A stretch of 64,000 nucleotides of DNA, taken from assembly GCA_903929475.1 (NCBI GenBank), contig CAIYUV010000052.1, positions 1-64,000 on the forward strand, in the 5' to 3' direction. This DNA is from an uncultured Spartobacteria bacterium. GTDB lineage: Bacteria > Verrucomicrobiota > Verrucomicrobiia > Chthoniobacterales > Chthoniobacteraceae. Below, in pieces: positions 1 to 9,200 of the stretch. The stretch's first letter is position 1. Every line of letters begins with the position of its first letter. The notes under the pieces are model-generated. The model searched no databases. It was given only the letters and a program-made list of their open reading frames with translations, and was not told the DNA's origin. The position numbers and the translations under genes were made by a program.

Positions 1-1
1 G

Positions 2-2293
2 ATTTACCAGGGGGACAACTGGCCCGCCGAATACCGGGGAAAACTTTTCACGCTCAATCTCCACGGACGCCGGATGAATTGCGAACGCCTCGAACGCAAA
101 GGCAGCACTTACGTGGCGAAGCACGAGCCGGATTTCGCGCTCTTCGGCGACCCGTGGTTCCGAGGCATAGATCTCACGACCGGCCCCGACGGCGGCGTGT
201 ATGTCCTCGACTGGAGCGACGACGGCGAATGTCACGAAGAAGACGGCGTCCACCGCGAAAGCGGCCGCATTTACAAGATCACGTATGGGGAGGTGAAGAA
301 ACCGGACTTTGGGAGAAAGGGAGATCTCGCGGCGATGACGGACGAACAGATCACGACTCTCGCAATCGAAGGGAGCGTGTGGCACTCGCGCGTCGCTCTC
401 AGGCTACTCGCCGAGCGCACCGCAGACGCGAACATCGCGGCAGGAAGCCCGGAGGGCTTGGGGAAATTAGCCGGTGGTGAAACCACCGGATCAGCGAACA
501 AAACACAAAGCGCTCCGGCAGGTGCGCCGGAACGGGATGCCGATGCGAAAAAATCCAGCGCCCCATCCGGGGCGCGACCCGATGCGGGCGGCGATCCGGT
601 GGTTTCACCACCGGCTAATTTCCATCAGCCCTCCGGGCTGCTCGCACGGGTGCGCGAAGCAGTCGTGAACGCAACGGATACCCCAAAACGTTTACGCGCG
701 ATGTGGACGCTATACGCGATGGGAGGCTTCGATCACCATGCCTTTAAGCTCGCTAGAAGAGACCCAAATGAACACACGCAAGCATGGGGCATTCGGCTTT
801 ATGCAGACGTTCCACACCTATTTCCTAAGGAGCTTTTTAATGGCGGCCCCATCCCCTATCTTACGCCCTTCATGTTGCGTGCATTCGCAGGGGCGGCGCA
901 GAGTAAGACTTCGCTTACACTGGGCAATTCTAACAAAGAAGACTACAAGGTTCCGCATAGTTGGCTGGAATCCACTGCCGAAGACGAAATGTCCATAGTC
1001 ATTTATGACGTTCCAGCTGACGCTGATGAAGCTCTCGCGCTTGTGGTGTGGAGTGGCATGACCGCCGTGGAAAAAAACAAGCCCGGCTTTATCGCAAGAG
1101 ATGGCAAGCAAGTGAGGTCGCCGATTCTTCTCCGCTGTGTGTCGCATTACCTCGCTACCGCACACACCGGCTCCAATGAGGAGAATCTGAAAGCGCTGGA
1201 GATGCTGATGGAGGAATCAGGCGACAAGGGTGCCGCCCTCGCAAAGAGTATCGTCTTGGGAGTCAGCGACGCTTTGCGTGGAGTAAGGAAGTCGCCCCGC
1301 CCCCGCGCATGGCCCGATTTTTCCACCAAGGCCGTCGCTGCCAATCCAGAACTCGCCGACAAGGTGCGCGAGCTGAACGTCATCTTCGGCGACGGGCGCG
1401 CGCTCGACGAAATCCGCGCGCTCGCCCTCGATGGCAAGGCCGACCTCGCCACGCGGCGGCAGGCGGTTGAGTCGCTCATTTCCAGCAGCGACAGCGGGCT
1501 GCGCAGCATTTGCGAAAAGCTCGTCGGCAACGGCGACCTCACGCCCGTCGCCATCCGCGGCCTCGCCACATTCGATGATCCCGCCGCCGCCAAACTCGCC
1601 GTGAGAAACTGGGAGCGCCTCCGCGCCGACGCGCGCCCCGGCGTCATCGGCTCGCTGTGCTCACGCCCCGTTTTCGCGCAAGCGCTGCTCACCGCCATCC
1701 GCGCCGGAAAAATCGCCCGTGAAAATCTCACCGCCTACCACGCCCGCCAGATCGCCGCGCTCGGCGACGCCGCAGTTTCCGCCCTCCTCGCGGAAGTCTG
1801 GGGCGAAATCCGCACCACGCCCGACGACAAAAAACGCCGCATCACCGCACTGAAAACCGCGCTCACCCCCGACGTTCTGGCAAAGGCCGATATCGCAAAA
1901 GGACGCGCGCTTTTCACCCAGACTTGCGCCGCCTGCCACACGCTCTTCGACCTCGGCCAGTCCGGCGCGAACCTCGGCCCGAACCTCACCGGCAGCGGTC
2001 GCGCGAACCTCGATTACCTGCTGGAAAACATCGTGGACCCGAGCGCCGTCGTCCCCGCCGATTACAAGCTCAGCACCCTCACGCTCAAGGACGGGCGCGT
2101 GCTCAGCGGGTTCATCAGTGCGAAAAACGAACAGACCCTCACGCTCCGCACGATGACCGAAAACCAAACCCTCCCCACCGCCGACGTGACCAAGATCGAA
2201 GGCAGCCCACTTTCCCTCATGCCCGACGGCCTCCTCGACGCGCTCACCCAGGAACAAGTGCGCGACCTCTTCGGTTTTTTGATGACGAAGTGA
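2..2293 (+). CDS. PVC-type membrane-bound dehydrogenase / HEAT / haem c protein (5' partial)
   Basis: The frame is open from base 2, so the start lies outside the window; an internal ATG at 74 is not the true start. The visible part resembles the large Pirellula/Verrucomicrobium-type proteins (TIGR02604 dehydrogenase-like N-terminus, HEAT repeats, TIGR02603 haem domain). The first ~90 residues contain the end of a beta-propeller (GGVYVLDWSDDGE). Helical repeat sequence follows to about residue 625. The C-terminal domain has one c-type haem motif, CAACH (around base 1925), and a PDGLL..LT..QVRDLF-type end. Proteins of this family are periplasmic and thought to oxidise sugars or sugar derivatives, but the substrate cannot be read from the sequence. 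Residues encoded by bases 443-642 are a low-complexity Pro/Ala/Gly linker that interrupts a HEAT repeat and coincides with a palindromic element (separate entry). Confidence 0.85.
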   Translation: MYQGDNWPAEYRGKLFTLNLHGRRMNCERLERKGSTYVAKHEPDFALFGDPWFRGIDLTTGPDGGVYVLDWSDDGECHEEDGVHRESGRIYKITYGEVKKPDFGRKGDLAAMTDEQITTLAIEGSVWHSRVALRLLAERTADANIAAGSPEGLGKLAGGETTGSANKTQSAPAGAPERDADAKKSSAPSGARPDAGGDPVVSPPANFHQPSGLLARVREAVVNATDTPKRLRAMWTLYAMGGFDHHAFKLARRDPNEHTQAWGIRLYADVPHLFPKELFNGGPIPYLTPFMLRAFAGAAQSKTSLTLGNSNKEDYKVPHSWLESTAEDEMSIVIYDVPADADEALALVVWSGMTAVEKNKPGFIARDGKQVRSPILLRCVSHYLATAHTGSNEENLKALEMLMEESGDKGAALAKSIVLGVSDALRGVRKSPRPRAWPDFSTKAVAANPELADKVRELNVIFGDGRALDEIRALALDGKADLATRRQAVESLISSSDSGLRSICEKLVGNGDLTPVAIRGLATFDDPAAAKLAVRNWERLRADARPGVIGSLCSRPVFAQALLTAIRAGKIARENLTAYHARQIAALGDAAVSALLAEVWGEIRTTPDDKKRRITALKTALTPDVLAKADIAKGRALFTQTCAACHTLFDLGQSGANLGPNLTGSGRANLDYLLENIVDPSAVVPADYKLSTLTLKDGRVLSGFISAKNEQTLTLRTMTENQTLPTADVTKIEGSPLSLMPDGLLDALTQEQVRDLFGFLMTK
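443..642. repeat. 200-bp palindromic element inserted in frame in a coding gene
   Basis: Bases 443-492 and 593-642 are inverted repeats of 50 bp matching at 45 positions. Each arm holds two perfect hairpins with 3-nt loops: AAGCCC-GGA-GGGCTT (445-459) and CCGGTGGT-GAA-ACCACCGG (471-489) on the left; CCGGTGGT-TTC-ACCACCGG (596-614) and CAGCCC-TCC-GGGCTG (626-640) on the right. Between them are TCCGGC/GCCGGA (514-519, 526-531) and GCGCCCC-ATCC-GGGGCGC (558-575). The gene's reading frame stays open through the element. No target-site duplication is evident. The architecture resembles REP/BIME or MITE-like elements; no transposase is nearby. Confidence 0.85.
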
Positions 2294-2363
2294 CCCGCGC
2301 CGAGCAACAGCCCGCGCCGTCCATAGAGAGCCACCATGAACTCCAAGGACACTGCTGCTGCTG

Positions 2364-2577
2364 TGGGCCAAAGGCCCAACCCATACCAGCCTAGGCCAGA
2401 GCGAGGAACGAGCGTCGGCCTAGGTTTGAAAAGAAAAACGGCAAGAGGGCTGAAGGCCCGATCCAACTTTATTTCCAAACGCTCTCAGAATGGTGCCGGG
2501 CTTTCAGCCCTTTGTCCGTGTGGGAACGCATTCCTTGGGCGTTGCCCAAGGCTGGTATGAATCCGGGCCGTTGGCCC
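2364..2577. repeat. REP-like cluster of short hairpins in the intergenic region before recN
   Basis: The stretch 2294-2746 has no gene. It contains a run of perfect short palindromes: TGGGCC-AAA-GGCCCA (2364-2378), CCTAGGCC...GGCCTAGG (2390-2424), an AGGGCTGAA / TTCAGCCCT pair (2446-2454 and about 2502-2511), CCTTGGGC-GTT-GCCCAAGG (2533-2551) and GGGCC-GTT-GGCCC (2565-2577). The 3-nt loops and GGGCTGAAGGCCC-style wording match the element inside the upstream gene. Further on, at about 2646-2682, is a small direct repeat of 'caatcacca'. The cluster could also stop or slow transcription leaving the upstream gene. Confidence 0.75.
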
Positions 2578-2746
2578 TCAAGCGCGACCTCGTATAAAGA
2601 ATGAGAGGCAGAGGCAGCGTCGCATTTCTTTGAATGTGAACACCGGAAACCAATCACCAATCACCAGTCACCAATCACAACTTCCTCCCGCAGCAAATCT
2701 CGCACACAAGCTTGCCTCTCCCCCCACACTCCGGCATTTCGCGCAG

Positions 2747-4402
2747 ATGCTCGTCTCACTTCGCATCCGCAATCTCGCCCTCGTCGAGGAGTTGGAATGG
2801 CATATTGGCCCCGGCTTCATCGCGATCACGGGCGAGACGGGATCCGGCAAAAGCATCATCGTCGGCGCGCTCAAACTCGTGCTCGGCGAGCGCGCGGATA
2901 AATCGCTCATCCGCTCCGGCGCCGATGGCTGCACGGTCGAGGCGCTCTTTCACATCAAGGACTCCGCGAAACTGAACGCGTGGCTCGATGAACAGGGCGT
3001 CGAGCGTTGCGAAGACGGTCAGCTCATCGTGAAGCGCGTCTTTTCCACAGCGGGCACGAACCGGCAGTTCATCAACGGCAGCCCCACCACGCTCGCCGTG
3101 CTCGCGCAGCTCGGCGACGGTCTCGTGGATTTGCACGGCCCGCACGATCACCAGTCGCTCCTTTCCAACGAACGCCAGCTCGATTTGCTGGATTCCTTCG
3201 CCGCCGCCGATGCGCTGCGCGCAAAATACGGTGAGCAATACCGCGAACTCAACCGCCTCACCAACGAGCGCGACGCACTCGCCGGAAGCGAAGCCGCGCT
3301 CGAACGCGAACTCGATTTGCTCCGTCATCAAGTCGGCGAAATCACCGACGCGCAAATCCAGCCCGGCGAAGAGGAGGAACTGCTCGCCCGCTACACCGTC
3401 GCCTCGAACGCGCGCAAGCTGCTGGAGCTTTCCGCCGCCGCGCTTGGACGGCTCGTGGAGTCCGACGACGCAGCGCTCACGCGGCTCGGCGAAGTCGGTA
3501 AACTCCTGCGCGATCTCGAACGCGTGGACCACGGCGCGAGTCGTTTTTCCGACGCGCTCACACGCGGCCTCGCCGAAATCGAAGACCTCGCCAGCGGCCT
3601 CCAGCGTTACGCCGAGGAACTCGACATCGAGCCCGGCGCACTCGCCGAGATGGAGGAGCGCGTGACGCTCTTTGAGACGCTCAAGCGCAAATACGGCGGC
3701 ACCATCGCGGACGTGGTCGCTTTCGGCGAAGCCGCCGCCGCCCGCCTGCAAAAGATCGAAAGCCGAGGCGAGGAAATCGAGCGCCTCACCCGCGAGATCG
3801 AAAAGCAGCGCGCCGCCATGCTCGCCACCGCAGCGAAGCTCACCGAAAAACGCAAAGCCGCCGCGCCGAAGCTCGCCAAGAGCGTCACCGCCCACCTGCG
3901 CGATCTCGGTTTCAAAAAGAGCGACTTCACCGTTGCGCTCAACGCCCTCGCCGAGCCCGGCCCGCATGGATTGGAGAGCATCGAATTCGTCTTCGCGCCA
4001 AACCCCGGCGAGCCCGCCAAACCGCTCAAGGCCATCGCATCGAGCGGCGAAATTTCTCGCGTCATGCTCGCTGTGAAATCCTCACTCGCCGCGCAGGACA
4101 CCATCGCGCTGCTCGTATTCGACGAGATTGACGCCAACGTCGGCGGCGAAATCGCCCACGCCGTCGGTGCAAAAATGCGCGCCATCGGCGAAGAGCGCCA
4201 GGTGCTCGCCATCACCCACCTCCCGCAAGTCGCCGCGCAGGCGCAGTCACAGTTCTTCGTCGCCAAGGACTTCGCATCCGGCCGCACCATCTCCACGCTC
4301 ACCGAGGTAAAAGGCAAAGCCCGCATCGAAGAAATCGCCCGGATGCTCGGCGGCAAAGGCGACTCCGCCCTCGCCCACGCAAAGACACTGTTGCAGGTGT
4401 AG
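2747..4402 (+). CDS. recN: DNA repair ATPase RecN
   Basis: A 551-residue SMC-like ATPase that binds DNA ends and helps recombinational double-strand break repair in the cytoplasm. The ATG at 2747 is chosen because the protein then begins MLVSLRIRNLALVEE, the usual RecN N-terminus; an in-frame start 117 bases upstream would add an unconserved tail made from repeat sequence. Walker A GETGSGKS lies at residues 29-36, followed by the RecN-type LGERADKSLIRSG. The central part (about 160-400) is a heptad-rich coiled coil. The C-terminal lobe carries the ABC signature SSGEISRVMLA and Walker B LLVFDEID, then the ITHLPQVAAQA segment. The length matches family members. It follows the REP-like cluster and is probably transcribed alone. 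Confidence 0.96.
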   Translation: MLVSLRIRNLALVEELEWHIGPGFIAITGETGSGKSIIVGALKLVLGERADKSLIRSGADGCTVEALFHIKDSAKLNAWLDEQGVERCEDGQLIVKRVFSTAGTNRQFINGSPTTLAVLAQLGDGLVDLHGPHDHQSLLSNERQLDLLDSFAAADALRAKYGEQYRELNRLTNERDALAGSEAALERELDLLRHQVGEITDAQIQPGEEEELLARYTVASNARKLLELSAAALGRLVESDDAALTRLGEVGKLLRDLERVDHGASRFSDALTRGLAEIEDLASGLQRYAEELDIEPGALAEMEERVTLFETLKRKYGGTIADVVAFGEAAAARLQKIESRGEEIERLTREIEKQRAAMLATAAKLTEKRKAAAPKLAKSVTAHLRDLGFKKSDFTVALNALAEPGPHGLESIEFVFAPNPGEPAKPLKAIASSGEISRVMLAVKSSLAAQDTIALLVFDEIDANVGGEIAHAVGAKMRAIGEERQVLAITHLPQVAAQAQSQFFVAKDFASGRTISTLTEVKGKARIEEIARMLGGKGDSALAHAKTLLQV

Positions 4403-4457
4403 CTCGTTTGGTTGTCACTTTTTTGAAAGAAGTGCCCGCGCGCTGCGTATTGTCCGA

Positions 4458-6206
4458 ATGAAAATTGATGATCGTAGTTTTCCAAAGGACGAGCCGACAA
4501 GGTGGCAGGCGCTCGTATTCTCTGGAAAAGTTTGGGCGCATCGAATGCGTCGCGCGCTGCGCCGTTCAAACAATGAGCCGCACGCACTCGATCCGCTGCC
4601 AGTTGCAAAGGATGCGCCGGTCATCGCGCAGTCAGTCAGTCCGCTTTACTCCACGAGCACCGACGCGGAGTTCGCATTGCAGGCGGGAAAAATACAAAAC
4701 TTGCGACGGGTCGCCGCGAGCTTGAATGGTTTGCTTCTCCTGGCCGGCGAGGTTTTCAGCTTTTGGAAAAATGTCCCACGTCCAACGGCTCGCCGTGGTT
4801 TTGCGCCGGGTCGGGAACTCCGCGAAGGGTGCATCGTTCCGAGCATCGGCGGCGGCTTGTGCCAATTGACGAACTCCCTTTACGACGCGGCGCTGACGGC
4901 GGGATTCGAGATCGTTGAGAGGCACGCACATTCTCGAAAGCTTCCGGGATCGATGGCGGAACTCGGACGCGATGCGACGGTCTTTTGGAACTACGTGGAT
5001 TTGCGATTCCGTGCGCCGGTGGACATCCAGATCGAGGTGCGACTCTCCCGCTGGACGCTTACTGTGGCCTTCCGCCGGATCGGCGAAGCACGTGCACACA
5101 ACGCACCGGCTCCACGCATTGTCACGGATGCGATGCCCGACGGCCACGAGGCGGAAAGCTGCGAGACGTGCGGGGTGACGAATTGCTTTCGCAATCCCAG
5201 CGCGACTTCACTTCCGAAAAAAGCGACGACCGCATGGCTCGTGGATGCCTTCTGGCCGGAGCACGACCGCTACATGGCGTCGATAAAATCACCAAGCGAC
5301 ACACTGCTCCTGCCTCTGCGCAGCAAGCAACTCGGCATTGGCCCGTATCGCTGGAGCGCGGAGGGCTTCGCGCGAGTGAAGCAGTTTCCCCTTTTAACTT
5401 TGATGCGTTCATTCGCATCGCGAAAACTCGCCGCACAAGGCCCCGCAAGGCAGCGCGCCTTGCTGGAGATGGATGAGCGTCTCGCCGCGCTCTACGAAAA
5501 ACACGTTCCATATACGGCGCTGCACATTGTGGTGAGTCAGAATTTACTCCCGTTCTTGTGGCGGCGCGGCGTGCTCGCAGGACGGAGTTTTGATGTGCTC
5601 ATGACTCGCCTGCCGCTCGCGCACATCGAATCGCAACTCGAGAAAGCGGCAGCCGTGTGGCCGGAGGCGCGGATGCTGAGGGATTTTCGGGCCGATGCCG
5701 AACTCGTCGTCGCAGAAACGGAGGCTCTTGTCGCCGCCGGGAAATGGATCACGCCGCACACCGCAGTTGCCGCGCTCGCGCAGGACAAGGCGCAACTTTT
5801 GCCATGGGAAATGCCGCCAGCGCGATCTCGTCCGCGCGGCACGAGTGTCGTCTTCCCCGCATCCACACTCGCGCGGAAAGGCGCGTGGGAACTCCGGGAT
5901 GCTGCGAGGAAAATGGGAATCCCGATCGCGCTTGGCGGGCCTGTTGTCGAGGGCGATGGCTTTTGGAATGGATGCAACATCCGCCATGCCGGGCGGGACA
6001 ACTGGATCGAGGACGCATCGCTCGTTGTTCTTCCGGCGTGGGTGGAAAATCAGCCGCGCAGGTTGTTGTCCGCCATCGCGGCGGGGATTCCGGTCATCGC
6101 GACCGAGGCTTGCGGAGTCACGGGACTTCCTGGTGTCAGCATTGTTCCGGCAGGATCAACATCCCGCCTCGCCGGAGATATCGAGGCGAAGCTCTTATCT
6201 TCGTAA
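4458..6206 (+). CDS. VanW-like domain fused to a GT4-type glycosyltransferase
   Basis: The protein has 582 residues. Residues about 60-190 form a VanW-like domain: the core SIGGGLCQLTNSLYDAAL and the following ERHAHS are diagnostic. A cysteine pair segment (CETCGVTNCFRN) closes this half. Residues about 270-580 resemble a family-4 glycosyltransferase with a Rossmann-like C-terminal half: VVFPASTLARKGAWELRDAA, then a donor-site region with EDASLVVLPAWVENQPRRLLSAIAAGIPVIATEACG. No signal peptide is seen, so it probably works in the cytoplasm. VanW proteins are linked to cell-wall and glycopeptide phenotypes without a known reaction; the fusion suggests a glycan or envelope role, which is inference. 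The start codon follows recN by 55 bases. Confidence 0.8.
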   Translation: MKIDDRSFPKDEPTRWQALVFSGKVWAHRMRRALRRSNNEPHALDPLPVAKDAPVIAQSVSPLYSTSTDAEFALQAGKIQNLRRVAASLNGLLLLAGEVFSFWKNVPRPTARRGFAPGRELREGCIVPSIGGGLCQLTNSLYDAALTAGFEIVERHAHSRKLPGSMAELGRDATVFWNYVDLRFRAPVDIQIEVRLSRWTLTVAFRRIGEARAHNAPAPRIVTDAMPDGHEAESCETCGVTNCFRNPSATSLPKKATTAWLVDAFWPEHDRYMASIKSPSDTLLLPLRSKQLGIGPYRWSAEGFARVKQFPLLTLMRSFASRKLAAQGPARQRALLEMDERLAALYEKHVPYTALHIVVSQNLLPFLWRRGVLAGRSFDVLMTRLPLAHIESQLEKAAAVWPEARMLRDFRADAELVVAETEALVAAGKWITPHTAVAALAQDKAQLLPWEMPPARSRPRGTSVVFPASTLARKGAWELRDAARKMGIPIALGGPVVEGDGFWNGCNIRHAGRDNWIEDASLVVLPAWVENQPRRLLSAIAAGIPVIATEACGVTGLPGVSIVPAGSTSRLAGDIEAKLLSS

Positions 6207-6251
6207 GACAACGTTGCACGAGTGCCTGCATCGCGGATACTCGGTGCGCCA

Positions 6252-9200
6252 ATGCACACCCGCCGCACGATTGCGATTCTCCTGCTTGCCGCCGCTTTTG
6301 CGCAGGCGGAACCGGCGAATCCAAAAATCGTCGAGCGTTACAAACAGATGCTCGCGGCGAACCCGGTCGAGGGTGTGGCACTGGATCGCTTGTGGAAGAT
6401 CGCGCTCGATGAAGGAACGACCGAGCGGCTGATCGCGGAGTATCAAATGGCGGACGGATTCGCGTCGCGCATGGTGCTCGGGCATTTGCTGCGCAAAGCG
6501 GGGCGCGACGACGATGGGGGCGATGCTTTCTCCCGCGCTGCGAAACTAGACGCGCAAAGCCCGCTGCCCTTGCTCGCGCTGGCGCGTTTGGAAAATGAGC
6601 GCGGTCATCCACGCGATGCTGCGGAGTGGCTGGAAAAGGCAGCGGCGCTTTTGCCGAAGGACGACGTGCGGCTCGCGGACACTCTGATGCAACTCGGCGC
6701 GGCGTGGCTGGCGGCGGGCGATGTGAAAAAAGCGGCGGCTGCGTGGGAGCGGACTGTTGCGCTCGATGCGAACAATCTCGATCTGCGTCGGCGGCTTGCG
6801 GGCGCGTATGCGGACAACCATTTGCCGGAGCCAGCGATTCGGCATCTCGAATTTATCATCGAGCACGCGCAACCGGCAGAGCGTGCAGCGGCGCTCCAGC
6901 AAATCGCTAAGCTGCACAGCGCAGCCGGTCGTCCCGGCGAAGCTATGGAGGCTTTGCAGCGCGCAGTCGCTTTCACCGCGCCGGGGAACTGGCTGCGCTC
7001 GGAATTGCTCGGGCAGATTATCCGTCTCGCACAACGTCAGCACGTGGAGGCGGAGTTGGAGGAAAAGTGGAGGAAGCAGGTGGAGCAGTCGCCACGCGAC
7101 CTCGGCGGCTACTTGCAGCTCGTCGAATTTTACGAACGCACTGGCAAACTGGACGAACAGCGTGTGTGGCTGGAAAAGACGACGGCGCTTGTTCCAAAAA
7201 ATGCGGAACTGCGACTGAAGCTCGCGCGGTTGCTCGTGCAGATTGACCGTCTCGACGATGCGGCTGCGCACTATGATGCGCTGCTCGTCGAGCAGCCGGG
7301 AAATGTGGATCTCGTTTTCGAGCGGGCACGGCTGGACATCCAGCGCGACGACAACGCCGCCGCGCGCTCACGCATTGCCGCGCTGCTTGCGACGAAGAAG
7401 GATGACGAACTGCTGCGAGCGAAGGCGCTGGAGTTTTACCAGGAGCACAGGTTGCTCGATCTCGTGGAGGAGCATTTGAAAGCAGAGGCGGCGGGCGGCG
7501 CGGAGGAAGGGGTGTTTGCGCTGGCGACGTTCTATTTTACCCAGCATCGCGATACGGATGGACTCACCGAACTCAAGCGGCTCAACCACTCCGGCGATGT
7601 GCCGGAGAAACAGGCGGCGCTGAACTTTCGCGTGGCGCAGTTGCTGAAGGCGCAGGGGGAACCCGATGCGGCGGTTGCTGCAGTGGAGGCGGCGAACACT
7701 GCAAAGAGCGATGTGCGTGACCAGCACATTTTGCTTGGCGAATTGCAGACTGCGCGTGCGGATCTTCCTGCTGCGAGGGCGGCGTTTGAACGGGCCTATG
7801 CGTTGTGCCGGAATGAAGCGGAGCGGCAGGAGGTGGATGCGAAGTTGTTCGAGACGTTCCGCGCAGAGGCGCCTGTTTTTGATACGGACGCCGGGCTGGC
7901 GCGGCGCGCGACGAATCCGGCGGCGGCGATTGTGGAGGGGCACATCCGCGAGTTGATGTCCGCGGCCACGGCGCAGAAAAATGCGGCGAACTGGCTGCGT
8001 GTCGCGCGGTGGAAGGCGTGGAACGGCGACAAGGCGAGCGCGGTTACGTTTGCGGTGAAGGCGGCGGAACTCGAACCGAAGAATGTCGCGCCGCGCGAGT
8101 TTCTCGCCCGGCAGGCGGCGAACAGCGGCGATGCGGCGTTTGCGCTCGTTCATCTTCGTGAGTTGATCGAGCTGAATCCCGAGGGACGCGACGGCTATCT
8201 GCGCGAAACCGGTCAACTCGAACAGCAGCGCGGCAACGCGCGCGAGGCGCTGAAGATTTTTGAACAACTCGTGCGGGCAAATCCCGGCAACGCCGACGCG
8301 CTGACTGACCTCGCCATGGCGCAGGAGCGTGCTGGTCGTGATGAGGATGCCGCCGCGACATGGCGCAAGGCGCTTTCCAACGCACTGGCCCCGCGCAGGC
8401 GCGAGGTTGCGTCGTCACTGCTGCGCGTGTTGCAAAAGTTGAATCGGAACGAAGAGGCCGCTGCGCTTTTGCTGCGCGCGGTGGATGAGACTCCGAATGA
8501 GCGCGAGCGTCTGGCGCGCTTTGATGAGTTGCTGCTCCATGCGCGGCAGCACGGTCAACTCGGCTGGCTACGGACGAAGTTTGAAGACCGTCGCAAATTG
8601 GGCGCGGATGATTATTTCACCGAGGTCGCGCTGGCGCGTGTGCTGAAATTGCTCGGCGAAAAGGAGGCGGCGTTCGAGTTGTTTGCCGACGCTGTCTTTT
8701 CCGCGCCGAATCAGGCCGAGGCGCTGCCTGATCTCGTGCGCGAAGCGGAGGATTTGCAGCGGCTCGACACTGCGGTGCGATTGCAGGAGCAGCTCACGCG
8801 TGTCGGCTCGCAAGAGCGGCCCGACGGGTTTATGAAACTCGCGGCGCTCTACGAAAAGACGGGCGATCTCGAAGGCACGGAGCGCACATGGGCGCGGGCG
8901 ACGAGCAAGTTTCCGCGCGACACGGAGGTGGTGCGCAACGCGGCGGAGTTTCATCAGCAATGGGGCGACCGCGCGCGCGCAGCGGCGTTGTTGCGGAAAC
9001 TTTTCGCGCTCGATCCTGCGAACGTCCGCACTGCGGCGGAGCTGGGGGAGATGGAATTTGCAGCCGGGCGGATGGCGGAGGCACGCGAGGTTTTCGAGGC
9101 GGTGGTGAAATTGACGAAGCCAGTGACGCAGCGCTTTTTTCCAAGCGAGCGCGGTGTGTTTTCCGGCTTTGAAACGGAGAGGGCCGGGACGCGCCTGAGC

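Noticed and set aside
2646-2682. Short 'caatcacca' direct repeats considered as CRISPR or iteron
   Set aside because: There are only three imperfect copies in a row with no spacers of constant length.
2756-3967. Long open frame opposite recN (403 codons)
   Set aside because: It mirrors a well-supported recN gene, has no recognisable domain and is a by-product of high GC codon bias.
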